64,000 bases of DNA, taken from contig JALCRY010000002.1 in NCBI GenBank assembly GCA_022652985.1, positions 1-64,000 on the forward strand, in the 5' to 3' direction. Source of the stretch: Eubacteriaceae bacterium. Lineage in GTDB: Bacteria > Bacillota > Clostridia > Peptostreptococcales > Anaerovoracaceae. The notes under the pieces were generated by a model. The model did not search any database and was not told where the DNA came from. It was given only the letters and a program-made list of their open reading frames with translations. The translations under genes were made by a program, and so were the position numbers. Below, in pieces: positions 1-9,595 of the stretch; position 1 is the first letter of the stretch; the number at the start of each line of letters is the position of its first letter.

Positions 1-105
1 TATTATAGCAAGTGGGTGATTTTTGTATAACTTACGTCGCGCACCCGCATAGCGGGTGGTTTCTATTTCGCGCACTTCGCGCGCTCAACAGGCTTATAAG
101 CCATA

Positions 106-146
106 AAAAAAAAGCAGGGCCGCACACAATGTGCCGCCCCGCCATG
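106..146 (-). terminator. Intrinsic terminator downstream of the purH-like gene
   Basis: Minus strand reads GGGGCGGCACATTGTGTGCGGCCCTGCTTTTTTTTT: GC stem followed by a long T tract, just after the stop at 152. Confidence 0.75.
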
Positions 147-151
147 CAGTA

Positions 152-1327
152 TTAATGATGGAACAATCTGAGGCCTGTGAAGCACATAGCCATGCCATAT
201 TCGTCACATGCCTTGATAACGATATCATCTCTGATGCTTCCGCCCGGTTCCGCGATATATTTCACACCGCTCTTTTTAGCGCGGTCGATGTTGTCGCTGA
301 ACGGGAAGAACGCGTCCGATCCGAGCGCTACATCGCTGTTCTTGTCCAGCCATGCTCTCTGCTCTTCCGGAGTGAATCTTGCCGGTTTTTCCGTGAAGTA
401 ATATTCCCACTTGCCGTCGCCGATGACATCCATCCAGTCCTCGCCGATGTAGTTGTCAATAGCGTTGTCTCTGTCCGGACGTCCGATATCTTCTTTGAAA
501 GGCAGGTTCATTACCTGCGGAGACTGACGGAGGAACCATTTGTCGGCCTTGCTGCCCGCAAGTCTTGTGCAGTGGACTCTGGACTGCTGTCCGGCACCGA
601 TGCCGATAGCCTGACCGCCCTTGGCGAAGCAGACGGAGTTCGACTGTGTATATTTCAAAGTAATGAGCGAAATGATCAGGTCGATCTTGGCGTCGTCAGG
701 AATGTCTTTGTTCTTTGTGACAACATTGCCGAGGAAGTCGCGGTCGATGACAAGTTCATTTCTGCCCTGCTCGAATACGACTCCGAACACCTGCTTATGC
801 TCTACAGGATCCGGTCTGTAGTCCGGATCGATTTTTATTATCGTGTAATTTCCCTTTTTCTTCGTCTTAAGGAGCTCCAGCGCATCCGCGTCGTATCCCG
901 GAGCAATAACTCCGTCTGATACTTCTCTCTTGATTATCTGAGCAGTTGAGAGATCACAGGTGTCTGAAAGTGAAATGAAGTCTCCGAACGACGACATTCT
1001 GTCAGCGCCTCTTGCTCTGGCATATGCAGACGCCAGAGGTGAAAGTTCTCCCAGATCGTCTACCCAGTATATCTTGGCTTCAGTTTCCGTCAGAGGTCTG
1101 CCGACTGCGGCGCCTGCAGGCGATACGTGTTTGAATGATGTTGCTGCAGGAAGTCCTGTCGCGATCTTGAGCTCTCTGACCAGCTGCCAGCCGTTGAAGG
1201 CATCAAGCAGATTGATATAGCCCGGTTTGCCGTTGAGTACTTCGATCGGAAGCTCTCCGTTCTCCATAAATACTTTTGACGGTTTCTGATTCGGATTGCA
1301 TCCGTACTTCAGTTCCATTTCTTTCAT
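152..1327 (-). CDS. purH: Stand-alone AICAR transformylase (PurH formyltransferase domain only)
   Basis: 391 aa; motifs KYGCNPNQKPS, SFKHVSPAGAAVG, SDAFFPFSDNID and AEPGGSIRDD typical of AICAR formyltransferase; no N-terminal IMP cyclohydrolase domain. Confidence 0.85.
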   Translation of the reverse strand: MKEMELKYGCNPNQKPSKVFMENGELPIEVLNGKPGYINLLDAFNGWQLVRELKIATGLPAATSFKHVSPAGAAVGRPLTETEAKIYWVDDLGELSPLASAYARARGADRMSSFGDFISLSDTCDLSTAQIIKREVSDGVIAPGYDADALELLKTKKKGNYTIIKIDPDYRPDPVEHKQVFGVVFEQGRNELVIDRDFLGNVVTKNKDIPDDAKIDLIISLITLKYTQSNSVCFAKGGQAIGIGAGQQSRVHCTRLAGSKADKWFLRQSPQVMNLPFKEDIGRPDRDNAIDNYIGEDWMDVIGDGKWEYYFTEKPARFTPEEQRAWLDKNSDVALGSDAFFPFSDNIDRAKKSGVKYIAEPGGSIRDDIVIKACDEYGMAMCFTGLRLFHH

Positions 1328-1341
1328 GTTTCTTCTCCCTT

Positions 1342-2055
1342 TTATTTGTTTTTATTCTCTATCCTGGTCTCATATTTTCCGGTTGCAATATCTATGAACC
1401 TTACGAAAAGCGAGACTTTATTGTCTTCATTGAGGCCTTCCCAGACTTCCTTTGTGAATTCATCGATTCCGCCCTTGATGTCAACGAGTTTTGGTTCACC
1501 TTCATATGAAGGAAGCGGATCGCCGTTGCCCAGATATGTGTGGATCATATGTCCTTCCCCCGCCTTAGGGTTCTCATATGAGAATGTAAATCTCTGGCAT
1601 GACTCAGGATCGCCGTTCGCGCTCTTGAGAATCGATATTCTGTATTCGTATTTGCCGTCTGCTATGCTCAGCAGCGCCGAAATTCTAGGTGTATAGTTCG
1701 GCTTGTCAGGTTCGAACTCTCTTGATCTAAGCGACTGACCGAATGTTTTGCCCGCCTTCAGTCCGTCATATATCGTATCTGTCTGGTCACCGTTCGTCAC
1801 GATCGTGTCAGTGCCCAGCACTCTGACCGGTGCATAAATGATAAGGCTCGGGTCCTTCATCTTCGCCGGGTCGAAAGCCTGTGTGCGGATGCCCTCGCCG
1901 TCCTCGACGAAGATCCTGTTTCTGCTGTTCTCGCTTCTGCCCATGATAAAGTAAGCTGTTACGGCATATTTGCCGTCCGCCGATCTCCCCGTCACGATAC
2001 CTCTTCCCGGGTATTCGTTTGATTTGAGATCCTGTCCAAGATTCTGCATTTTCAT
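1342..2055 (-). CDS. PurO-like IMP cyclohydrolase
   Basis: MKMQNLGQDLKSNEYPGRGIVTGRSADGKYAVTAYFIMGRSENSRNR... resembles the archaeal-type IMP cyclohydrolase family. Start taken at 2055 with GGAGGAA RBS; the longer 260-aa ORF runs into the riboswitch. Confidence 0.75.
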   Translation of the reverse strand: MKMQNLGQDLKSNEYPGRGIVTGRSADGKYAVTAYFIMGRSENSRNRIFVEDGEGIRTQAFDPAKMKDPSLIIYAPVRVLGTDTIVTNGDQTDTIYDGLKAGKTFGQSLRSREFEPDKPNYTPRISALLSIADGKYEYRISILKSANGDPESCQRFTFSYENPKAGEGHMIHTYLGNGDPLPSYEGEPKLVDIKGGIDEFTKEVWEGLNEDNKVSLFVRFIDIATGKYETRIENKNK

Positions 2056-2071
2056 ATCGATTCCTCCAAAA

Positions 2072-2178
2072 TAAAAAGCCGCCTGGTTTGCCCGTAATAA
2101 GGCTGCCCAGGCGGTCGACTTCATATATTTCCTGCACTCCGCGTGGTTGTTCCACTTATCCGCCAGTCATGCAGTACA
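2072..2178 (-). promoter_or_regulatory. ZTP (pfl) riboswitch with overlapping intrinsic terminator
   Basis: Minus strand GCATGACTGGCGGATAAGTGGAACAACCAC...GACCGCCTGGGCAGCC carries the pfl core (ACUGGCG ... CCGCCUGGGCA). CCGCCTGG (in 2107..2114) pairs with CCAGGCGG followed by CTTTTTATTTT. Confidence 0.85.
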
Positions 2179-2218
2179 CTATTAAGATACACTATCGGGT
2201 CCAAAAATTCAAGTGTGT

Positions 2219-2701
2219 TTATTCGGTTCTTGCCTTTCCGGTGAACCATTCCGCTTCCAGCTTTGTTACGGCGATGCTGTTCGCCATGGCGTCCTTTATT
2301 TCAAAATCCTTCCCGGTATGATGCTTCATGATCAGGAAAAGTCCTTTCTTTTTTTCTTCGAGGTCGTCAACTATTTCCGCCTTTCCGACGCCGAAAACGC
2401 TCTTGTACTTGAAGCCGTAGAAACAGGCGATCTCTCCCTCTACGAGTTCATGTGCGCAGTCCAGTTCAAAGCATACGCTGCTATTTTTTCTGATGGCGTC
2501 GACTTTGCGCCCGTCCTTTGAGCCGTGGAAATAGAAAGTAAGCTTTCCGTCCTCAAATTCATAGCCGAAATTCATCGGCACTATGTACATTCCGTCCTCA
2601 TCCTGCATTCCTACGCGGCACACATCGCATTCGTCAATAATGCTTATCATATCCTTTACTTCGCTGACCTCACGGTCGCGTCTGCGCATTGTATCTCTCA
2701 T
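2219..2701 (-). CDS. Pyridoxamine 5'-phosphate oxidase-like (NimA-type) flavoprotein
   Basis: MRDTMRRRDREV...CRVGMQDEDGMYIVPMNFGYEFEDGKLTFYFHGSKDGRK typical of this fold. Confidence 0.75.
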   Translation of the reverse strand: MRDTMRRRDREVSEVKDMISIIDECDVCRVGMQDEDGMYIVPMNFGYEFEDGKLTFYFHGSKDGRKVDAIRKNSSVCFELDCAHELVEGEIACFYGFKYKSVFGVGKAEIVDDLEEKKKGLFLIMKHHTGKDFEIKDAMANSIAVTKLEAEWFTGKARTE

Positions 2702-2821
2702 TTTGCTGCCTCTTTTTTCCTTCAGATATAATTTCATATTATTATACAACAACTTTATCTGTCGATGTGAAACTTCCTGAAAATATGATATACTTATTTT
2801 CACCGAAAGGAACCTCGACGG

Positions 2822-3805
2822 ATGAAAATAAGCAAAAGCGGACAGACACTTACTATCATCATAAATACGCGGAAATTCATGCGTTATTACTTAATTCCAT
2901 TCTGTACAGTGCTGGCACTGATTCTTGTGCTGTCGTGGACAGCTTCACGCGGGACCGGGATCCCCGACAGCGGGACAAAAGACTATTATGAAGGTCTCCG
3001 CATGGCCGAAGCGGAACAGGACATGAAAGTCAGCGAAGTCCAGGACGAATTCAGCAGCTTCATGGACAGCTGCATCAGAGGACAGGGCATAAGCACATCG
3101 GATATCGCAATAGGGTATTACAACTTCGACACGGGGATACATTACAGCCTCAACACCGGCAGACAGATGACTGCGGCCAGCACCTACAAGCTGCCGCTCT
3201 GCATGTATATCTACGACCTTATTCACAGCGGAAAACTCAGCAGCAATGCCACAATGAAATTTTCCCGGAGCTGTCTGTACGATTCTGAAGGCGGCATCAT
3301 ATCATACGGCTACTGGGTCGGGGACCGCGTCCCTGTCATGACTCTCCTGGAAACGACTATTACTCAGTCCGACAACAATGCGGCTCATATCCTGATGAAA
3401 TATCTCGGCGGATATAAAGCTTATGTGACGAAAATCCAGAAATACACTGATGAATCTCCGGATCTGGCTGATTACAGCCGCAGCCACAACAACATCCGCA
3501 CTGCATATATGATGGATGTGCTGTCTTATCTGTATCATCATCAGGACGAATACAAGACTCTGATAAGCAACATGGAAACTGCTGCGGAAAACGAGTATCT
3601 GCAGAAATATGTCAGTGTTCCCGTCGCACATAAATACGGCAACCTCGATCAGACGGAAAACGATGCGGGAATTGTATTCTGCAGTTCTCCATATGCGATA
3701 GCGGTTTATACTCACGGCGTTGCCAATGCGCCGGATAAAATAGGCAAAATAAATAAAGCGGTCCTTGATTTTACAAACACACATATAGAACCGCTGACCA
3801 GATAG
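2822..3805 (+). CDS. Class A beta-lactamase-like serine hydrolase, membrane anchored
   Basis: N-terminal TM; STYK (SxxK) and QSDNNAAH (SDN) motifs; HKYG near the third motif position. Confidence 0.7.
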   Translation: MKISKSGQTLTIIINTRKFMRYYLIPFCTVLALILVLSWTASRGTGIPDSGTKDYYEGLRMAEAEQDMKVSEVQDEFSSFMDSCIRGQGISTSDIAIGYYNFDTGIHYSLNTGRQMTAASTYKLPLCMYIYDLIHSGKLSSNATMKFSRSCLYDSEGGIISYGYWVGDRVPVMTLLETTITQSDNNAAHILMKYLGGYKAYVTKIQKYTDESPDLADYSRSHNNIRTAYMMDVLSYLYHHQDEYKTLISNMETAAENEYLQKYVSVPVAHKYGNLDQTENDAGIVFCSSPYAIAVYTHGVANAPDKIGKINKAVLDFTNTHIEPLTR

Positions 3806-3822
3806 CAAAGGAGGCAGCTGAT

Positions 3823-4767
3823 ATGGCTCAGAGAACAGATTTCACTTTCTTATCAAACGACAAAGAAACAAATATCCATGCGGTAAAATGGATGCCTGAC
3901 AGCGGGGATTACAGCGCTGTACTGCAGCTTACGCACGGAATGGTCGAATATATCGACAGGTACATACCGTTTGCGGAGTTTATGGCAGACCACGGTTTTC
4001 TCGTGGTAGGTCACGACCACCTCGGACACGGGCAGTCGGCCGCGGTGCGCAGCGATCTCGGTTATTTTGCCGAGGGCAGAGGCGATGTAATGCTTGTCGA
4101 GGATATGCATAAGCTGCGTCTCATCACGCAGGAGGAGCCTGCGAACGCATCTCTCCCTTACTTCATGCTCGGGCACAGCATGGGTTCATACATGCTTCGT
4201 GAATATCTTTCGTCGTACGGCGAAGGTCTCGCCGGAGCGATCATCATGGGCACGGGCGATGTCCCGGCTTCCACTTCGAAGATGGGCATAGCGATGTGCA
4301 AAACGATTGCGCGCTTCCACGGCTGGAGATACCGCAGCAAATTTGTTCAGAACCTGACTTATACCAAACCGTACAAGAGATACGATCTGACGGGCGCCGA
4401 CCTTAACAACAGCTGGCTCGGAAAAGATCCTCAGATCATTGACAAATATATGCATGATCCGTTCTGCACTTACGTATTTACGCTGAATGGATACAGAGGA
4501 CTGTTCGAATCAGTGCTTTTCAGCTGCGATCCGAAAAATATCGACCTGATCCCGAAGGATCTGCCGGTGCTGATCGTATCCGGCGCGGACGATCCTGTAG
4601 GCGATATGGGCGAAGGCGTAAAGCATGTATTCGAGCAATATAAAAAAGCCGGCATCGTTGATGTCAGCATGAAGTTATATGAAGGCGACAGACATGAGAT
4701 CCTCAACGAACTAGATAAGGACGTCGTATTTGCCGATCTCCTGGAATGGATAAATTCAAAGAAATAA
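3823..4767 (+). CDS. Alpha/beta hydrolase (lysophospholipase / monoacylglycerol lipase-like)
   Basis: THGMVEYIDRY, GHDHLGHGQS, LGHSMGSY (GxSxG), C-terminal D and H motifs. Confidence 0.8.
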   Translation: MAQRTDFTFLSNDKETNIHAVKWMPDSGDYSAVLQLTHGMVEYIDRYIPFAEFMADHGFLVVGHDHLGHGQSAAVRSDLGYFAEGRGDVMLVEDMHKLRLITQEEPANASLPYFMLGHSMGSYMLREYLSSYGEGLAGAIIMGTGDVPASTSKMGIAMCKTIARFHGWRYRSKFVQNLTYTKPYKRYDLTGADLNNSWLGKDPQIIDKYMHDPFCTYVFTLNGYRGLFESVLFSCDPKNIDLIPKDLPVLIVSGADDPVGDMGEGVKHVFEQYKKAGIVDVSMKLYEGDRHEILNELDKDVVFADLLEWINSKK

Positions 4768-4778
4768 TAACACCCTGA

Positions 4779-5672
4779 TCAGGATTTATCAGTATCATCC
4801 CCGCCGCGCGCCGGCATATTGAGGATTATGATAGCCGAAAACACCAGCAGCATCCCGAGGATCCTCACCGGACTGTGATCTTCGCCGAAAAGGAATATCC
4901 CTACCAGCGAACCCACGACAGGCTCTGTGGTGACCAGAATCGCGGCTTTCCCCGATTCCATCAGACCGAGTCCGTAAGTATAAAGGAAAAACGGCAGCAG
5001 TGAGCAGATAAACGACAGCATCAGTGAAATCACGAAAATATGCGCATTCATCTTAGCAACAAGATCTGCGGGATGGCACATCACAAAAAATCCAATAGTA
5101 GCAAACATAAATGTGTACAGCGTCGTAGTTGCGGCGCTGTATTTTGCTGATGCGGCTTTGCCGAATATCGAATAAAGCGCATAGCAGAAACCAGAGCACA
5201 GACCGATAGCCAGTATCCTCGCTGATACATGAACGCCTCCGCCCACGATGCCTGCCACCAGGACCACACCGCAGAAAGTCATTACCAGCGCAATGATTTT
5301 CTTCATAGTCATTTTCTCATGGAAAAAGATCGCTGACATTATTGAGACAAATATAGGAGATGTATACAGCAGAACGACAGCCAGAGAAGCCTGGCTTTCT
5401 CTCACTACAGTAATATTGCACCACGAGAACAATGTGGTGCTCAATATTCCCGTGCCCAGGAACATCCATACGTCGCGGATGTTTATCTTCAGGGCATCTT
5501 TGTCTTTGACAAGAATTATCACCAGCAGAACGATGAACGCAAAAACATTGCGGACAAACCCTATCTGCAGCGATTCGAGACCGGCCGCGCTCAGCAGCCG
5601 TATAAAAATACTGATTATCCCCCATAATACCCCGGCCGCAATAACTGCGGCCGGAGCTTTATAATTTTTCAT
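4779..5672 (-). CDS. EamA/DMT-family transporter
   Basis: Ten hydrophobic segments; AAGVLWGIISIFIRLL and TTEPVVGSLVGIFLFGE motifs. Confidence 0.8.
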   Translation of the reverse strand: MKNYKAPAAVIAAGVLWGIISIFIRLLSAAGLESLQIGFVRNVFAFIVLLVIILVKDKDALKINIRDVWMFLGTGILSTTLFSWCNITVVRESQASLAVVLLYTSPIFVSIMSAIFFHEKMTMKKIIALVMTFCGVVLVAGIVGGGVHVSARILAIGLCSGFCYALYSIFGKAASAKYSAATTTLYTFMFATIGFFVMCHPADLVAKMNAHIFVISLMLSFICSLLPFFLYTYGLGLMESGKAAILVTTEPVVGSLVGIFLFGEDHSPVRILGMLLVFSAIIILNMPARGGDDTDKS

Positions 5673-7007
5673 TTATCTCTTGTTGGACCTCCTCCAGATC
5701 CTCTGTTCCTCAGCAGCTTTGATCAGTGCATCGCGGAATTCAGGATGCGCGATCGAAATGAGCTTCTCGGCTCTCTGCCATGAGGACATGCCTTCCATGT
5801 TCACTGCACCGTACTCTGTAGCGATATAGTAGACCTGGCTCCTCGGCGAGGTGATTATCTCGCCGCTGAAATGCGGAAGGATGTTGGAATGCAGTTTGCC
5901 TTCCTTGTCCTTGTATGTCGATGCCAGACAGATGAACGATTTTCCGTTGCGGGAAATCGATGCACCTTCCAGGAAATCGAGCTGACCGCCCGTTCCGCTT
6001 ATCTGACGCGTACCAGAACTTTCGGCATTGACCTGTCCGTAAAGGTCTACGGAAATGCAGCTGTTGATAGAAATCATATTGTCGATCGAGCCGATAACTC
6101 TCGGGTTATTTACATACTCGAGAGGGAAAGCCGCGATCATCGGGTTGTCATCCATCCATTCATACAGTTCCGGTGAACCTATCGTGATGCCCGTGACAGC
6201 CTTGCCCGGATTCACTGTCTTCCTTTTGTTCGTGAGCTTGCCCTTCTTATACAGATCAAGATATCCGTCTGAGCAAAGCTCGGTATGCATGCCCAGATCC
6301 TTGATATCGGAATCCGCGATAAGAGTTCCCAGCGTGTTCGGCATATTGCCGATACCCAGCTGCAGAGTTGCTCCGTCGATAATGAACGGAAGAATATTCT
6401 TTGCTATCGCCATGTCTACATCTGTCGGGTTTCCCTTCGGCATTGGCTTGAACGGTTCATGTTCGCCTTCAACAACGAAATCAACATCCGAAATATGTAT
6501 GCATTCGTCGTAGCCTCCGTGCAGCCGCGGAAGATGTTCATTGACTTCCAAAATAACGATGTCGGCTTTCCTGAGGATCTCGGCCGCGACGCCGGTTCCC
6601 AGAGAGAAATTGAAAAAGCCGTGTTTGTCCATAGGCGTAACGCTGGTCATAGCTACGTTAACGTCCAGGAAGAAATGGTAATATGCGGAATTATTGTGGA
6701 AAACCATCGGCATGAAATATGCCAGGCCCTTGTCGCACAATTTCCTTTCGTAACCGGAGCAGTGCCACGTATTGTACGTGAAATGCTCCTGGGCGGTATC
6801 CTGTTCAACGACCTCTATCGGTCCGTTGATCAGGTTGCCCCTGATTTTGACATCGTGCAGCTCCTCTGCACGCGCTGCCAGCGCTCTGTCGAGCAGTACA
6901 GGCTTGCTCATCGCCGTGGTGTAATCCACCCAGTCACCGTCTTTGATAACTTTGACGGCTTCTTCCGGCGTTCTGAGCTTCTGCTTATACTCCGAGATGA
7001 TGTCCAT
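5673..7007 (-). CDS. Acetyl-CoA hydrolase/transferase family CoA-transferase (butyryl-CoA:acetate or 4-hydroxybutyrate CoA-transferase-like)
   Basis: LQLGIGNMPN, MHTELCSDGYLDL, ESSGTRQISGTGGQLDF, ITSPRSQVYYIATEYGAVNMEG. Confidence 0.85.
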   Translation of the reverse strand: MDIISEYKQKLRTPEEAVKVIKDGDWVDYTTAMSKPVLLDRALAARAEELHDVKIRGNLINGPIEVVEQDTAQEHFTYNTWHCSGYERKLCDKGLAYFMPMVFHNNSAYYHFFLDVNVAMTSVTPMDKHGFFNFSLGTGVAAEILRKADIVILEVNEHLPRLHGGYDECIHISDVDFVVEGEHEPFKPMPKGNPTDVDMAIAKNILPFIIDGATLQLGIGNMPNTLGTLIADSDIKDLGMHTELCSDGYLDLYKKGKLTNKRKTVNPGKAVTGITIGSPELYEWMDDNPMIAAFPLEYVNNPRVIGSIDNMISINSCISVDLYGQVNAESSGTRQISGTGGQLDFLEGASISRNGKSFICLASTYKDKEGKLHSNILPHFSGEIITSPRSQVYYIATEYGAVNMEGMSSWQRAEKLISIAHPEFRDALIKAAEEQRIWRRSNKR

Positions 7008-7037
7008 AGATTTGTTCCTCCTTGTTACACTTACAAC

Positions 7038-7295
7038 TTATTTATACGATTCGCTGCAGTACTCGAAACTTCCACAGTTCGGACAATGCAGTTTCCTCGT
7101 TTTCGGCGTATGTTTAGCAAATGTCATTTCTTTGAGCGGCGGCGTGAATACTTCACCGCACTCAGGACAGATATAATCGACATGCTTGTGCATTTCATGC
7201 AGGATCGCTCCTGCAACAGTGAGTTCGCAGGCCAGGTCTATAAGACACAGCACTACTATTTTTTTCTTTAATTTTTTCTCAGCTTCGTCTTTCAT
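7038..7295 (-). CDS. Small zinc-ribbon membrane protein
   Basis: 85 aa with one TM and CPEC...CPNC. Confidence 0.5.
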   Translation of the reverse strand: MKDEAEKKLKKKIVVLCLIDLACELTVAGAILHEMHKHVDYICPECGEVFTPPLKEMTFAKHTPKTRKLHCPNCGSFEYCSESYK

Positions 7296-8356
7296 TATTG
7301 TTCCTCCTGTCCGGCAGTCTGCCTTATATCAAGAAGTTTGGTCTTGAGCTCGTCTTCCAGTCTGACCAGCTCTGTTTCGGCTTCCAGTCTCTTCTGATGA
7401 CCTTCATCCTGTATTCTGATCACTTCATCTATAGTTGAGATGAGCGATTCATTCGTATGTTTCAGCGTCTCCATGTCCACAATACCGCGCTCTGATTCTT
7501 TGGCCGTCTCTATCGTAGCCATCTTCAGGCTGTCGGCATTCCTCCTCAGCAGCTCGTTCGTCGCGTCAGACACCGTTCTCTGGGCCTCTGCAGCTTCCTG
7601 GGAATGCGCCACTCCGAGAGCTATCATCATCTGACTCTTCCAGAGCGGAAGCGTATTCACGAGCGTGGACTGTATCTTCTCTGACATCTCCGTATCATTC
7701 CCCTGCACCAGTCTCAGCTGCGGGGCCATCTGTATGGAGATCGTCCTTGTCAGTTCCAGATCGTGCAGTTTTTTCTCAAAGCGGTTGCACATGTTCGCCA
7801 GGTCGTTGGCCGCCTGCGCGTCTTCCGGAAGTCCGCTCTGCTGCGCCTTCTGCTGTAATGCCGGCAGTTCGACGGAGAGCGTATAGTCCAGTTTTTGCTT
7901 TCCCGCGGCGATATACATCGACAGTTCTTTGAAATACTGCTTGTTCAGATCATACAGCTTGTCCAGCGTAGCCACGTCCTTCATCAGAACGACCTGATGG
8001 CTTTCCAGCGCCTCCGCGATCTTGTTGACATTCACTTCGGCCTTCGCGTACTTTGCCTTCATGGCAGACACTTTATTTTCGCCTTTTTTAAATAAGCCTT
8101 TCAGGCCCTTCGCATCAGGCTCGCCGAATCCTCTCAGCTCTACCGTCAGGTCCGTCAGCAGACCGCCGACTTCTCCCATATCCTTGGTGCGCACTTTGTC
8201 GAGAGCGCTCTCGGAAAAATCAGCCATCTTCTTCTGCGCGCCCGAGCCGTACTGAAGAATGGCAGTCGGATTTGTCAGATCAACTTTCTGAGCGAATTCC
8301 GCTATCTGCCTCTCCTCTTCCGTGGTGAATTCTGTTACTTCGAGTCCGTCATTCAT
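7295..8356 (-). CDS. TelA/toxic anion resistance family protein
   Basis: YGSGAQKKMADFS start, long helical region, LPLWKSQMMIALG typical of TelA. Confidence 0.8.
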   Translation of the reverse strand: MNDGLEVTEFTTEEERQIAEFAQKVDLTNPTAILQYGSGAQKKMADFSESALDKVRTKDMGEVGGLLTDLTVELRGFGEPDAKGLKGLFKKGENKVSAMKAKYAKAEVNVNKIAEALESHQVVLMKDVATLDKLYDLNKQYFKELSMYIAAGKQKLDYTLSVELPALQQKAQQSGLPEDAQAANDLANMCNRFEKKLHDLELTRTISIQMAPQLRLVQGNDTEMSEKIQSTLVNTLPLWKSQMMIALGVAHSQEAAEAQRTVSDATNELLRRNADSLKMATIETAKESERGIVDMETLKHTNESLISTIDEVIRIQDEGHQKRLEAETELVRLEDELKTKLLDIRQTAGQEEQ

Positions 8357-8374
8357 TCCTTTTCCTCCGCTTCA

Positions 8375-9529
8375 TCACTTACTGATGCCGTCATCCGTCA
8401 GCCCGTCTCTTGCGAACATCGAATTCAGCACCGAAATATCAGTTGAAACATCCATTACTGTATCCTGATACAGCTCATCAAGCAGTTTGCCGAAAGCCGT
8501 TTCAATATTTCCCAGCGTCTGTTCTATCTCTTTTTTCGCCGCCGCCACATCTTCGCTCTGAACATTTTTCTTTTCAAAATCACTGTAGACATTCACTAGC
8601 TTGACAGTTGTCGGCAGATAATAATCCATGAATCTCCGTATATCCGGCAGCAGCGAAGGCTTCTCCTCGACTCTCTTGAATATCTTTGTGACGATATCCT
8701 CTATATCATCGAGATCCTGCATGACAGAAATATCGGTGATGCTACTTTTCGCGCTCCTGATAGTATCTATGCTCTCATGCCCCTTCTCGAGCACTTCCCT
8801 GAGCTTTCTCTGCTCCTCCGTCTCGTCCTCGCGGCGTCTGCTTTCCTCTGCTTCCTCTTTTGTCCTGTTCTTGAATCTGTCCCTCGCCTCCGCATACTGT
8901 TCGAAAGTATAATCGTTGCCGATGAACCACTTCCCGGTGTCATCTATATGGCCCTCGAGAAACATTTTCTTATCTATCATTTTTTTCAGATCTCTGCTGA
9001 CGGCTTCCGGTCTCCGGCCTGCTTTGGCGGCAAGATCGCTGATTTTGTAAAATTCGGTGCCCTTCATGATCCTTAGATAATTTTTGAACCTTTTTATCCT
9101 GTCGCGGATTTTATTTCCCGCCAGAATACAGCATACGCCTGCGCCCGAGATCCCGGCGAGCAGCAGCGTCACGGCCGCCCCGCCGAAAAAGATAAGAGAA
9201 GATACCGCAGTAATGCCGAACCCTATGGTCCCGCATATGCCTGCTGCGATCATCCCGATGCCGCTGAACGTACCTGCGGGTCTTCTGCTGACAGGGATAG
9301 TCAGAGAAGTATTATCTCTTCCGCTGCGCTTTGAACTTCCGTCCAGATCATTGAAATCAAATGTATCCGGCCTGTCTCCGGACAGCCTGATATCATCCAT
9401 GGACGGTCCGCCGAAAACTGCTTTTTTCACAGTTGAATCGATATCGCGGCTCAGCCTTCCGAAGTCCATTGACCTGACGGCATCATCTATTATTCTGTTT
9501 ATGTCATTGCCAAAATTATTCATACTCAT
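8375..9529 (-). CDS. XpaC-like (5-bromo-4-chloroindolyl phosphate hydrolysis) family protein
   Basis: Two TMs, C-terminal DIRRFMDYYLPTTVKLVNVYSDFE; usual partner of TelA. Confidence 0.7.
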   Translation of the reverse strand: MSMNNFGNDINRIIDDAVRSMDFGRLSRDIDSTVKKAVFGGPSMDDIRLSGDRPDTFDFNDLDGSSKRSGRDNTSLTIPVSRRPAGTFSGIGMIAAGICGTIGFGITAVSSLIFFGGAAVTLLLAGISGAGVCCILAGNKIRDRIKRFKNYLRIMKGTEFYKISDLAAKAGRRPEAVSRDLKKMIDKKMFLEGHIDDTGKWFIGNDYTFEQYAEARDRFKNRTKEEAEESRRREDETEEQRKLREVLEKGHESIDTIRSAKSSITDISVMQDLDDIEDIVTKIFKRVEEKPSLLPDIRRFMDYYLPTTVKLVNVYSDFEKKNVQSEDVAAAKKEIEQTLGNIETAFGKLLDELYQDTVMDVSTDISVLNSMFARDGLTDDGISK

Positions 9530-9553
9530 AACATCTTATTATACTACAAACAA

Positions 9554-9583
9554 GGCCGCGCGGTCTATCCCGCGCGGCCAAAT
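9554..9583 (-). terminator. Intrinsic terminator separating the RLP operon from xpaC/telA
   Basis: GGCCGCGCGGtctatCCCGCGCGGCC stem; minus strand continues TTGTTTG. Confidence 0.6.
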
Positions 9584-9595
9584 ATGTCAGGTCTG

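Noticed and set aside
131-919. Long plus-strand ORF antisense to purH, and many similar antisense ORFs (e.g. 14550..15512, 15809..17032, 17471..19150, 24784..26088, 52853..54148)
   Set aside because: All lie opposite convincing conserved genes, lack good RBSs, and translate to low-complexity-like protein; they arise from the codon bias of the true strand.
1808-2155. 115-aa minus ORF spanning the ZTP riboswitch
   Set aside because: Overlaps the riboswitch and the start of the IMP cyclohydrolase in another frame; not coding.
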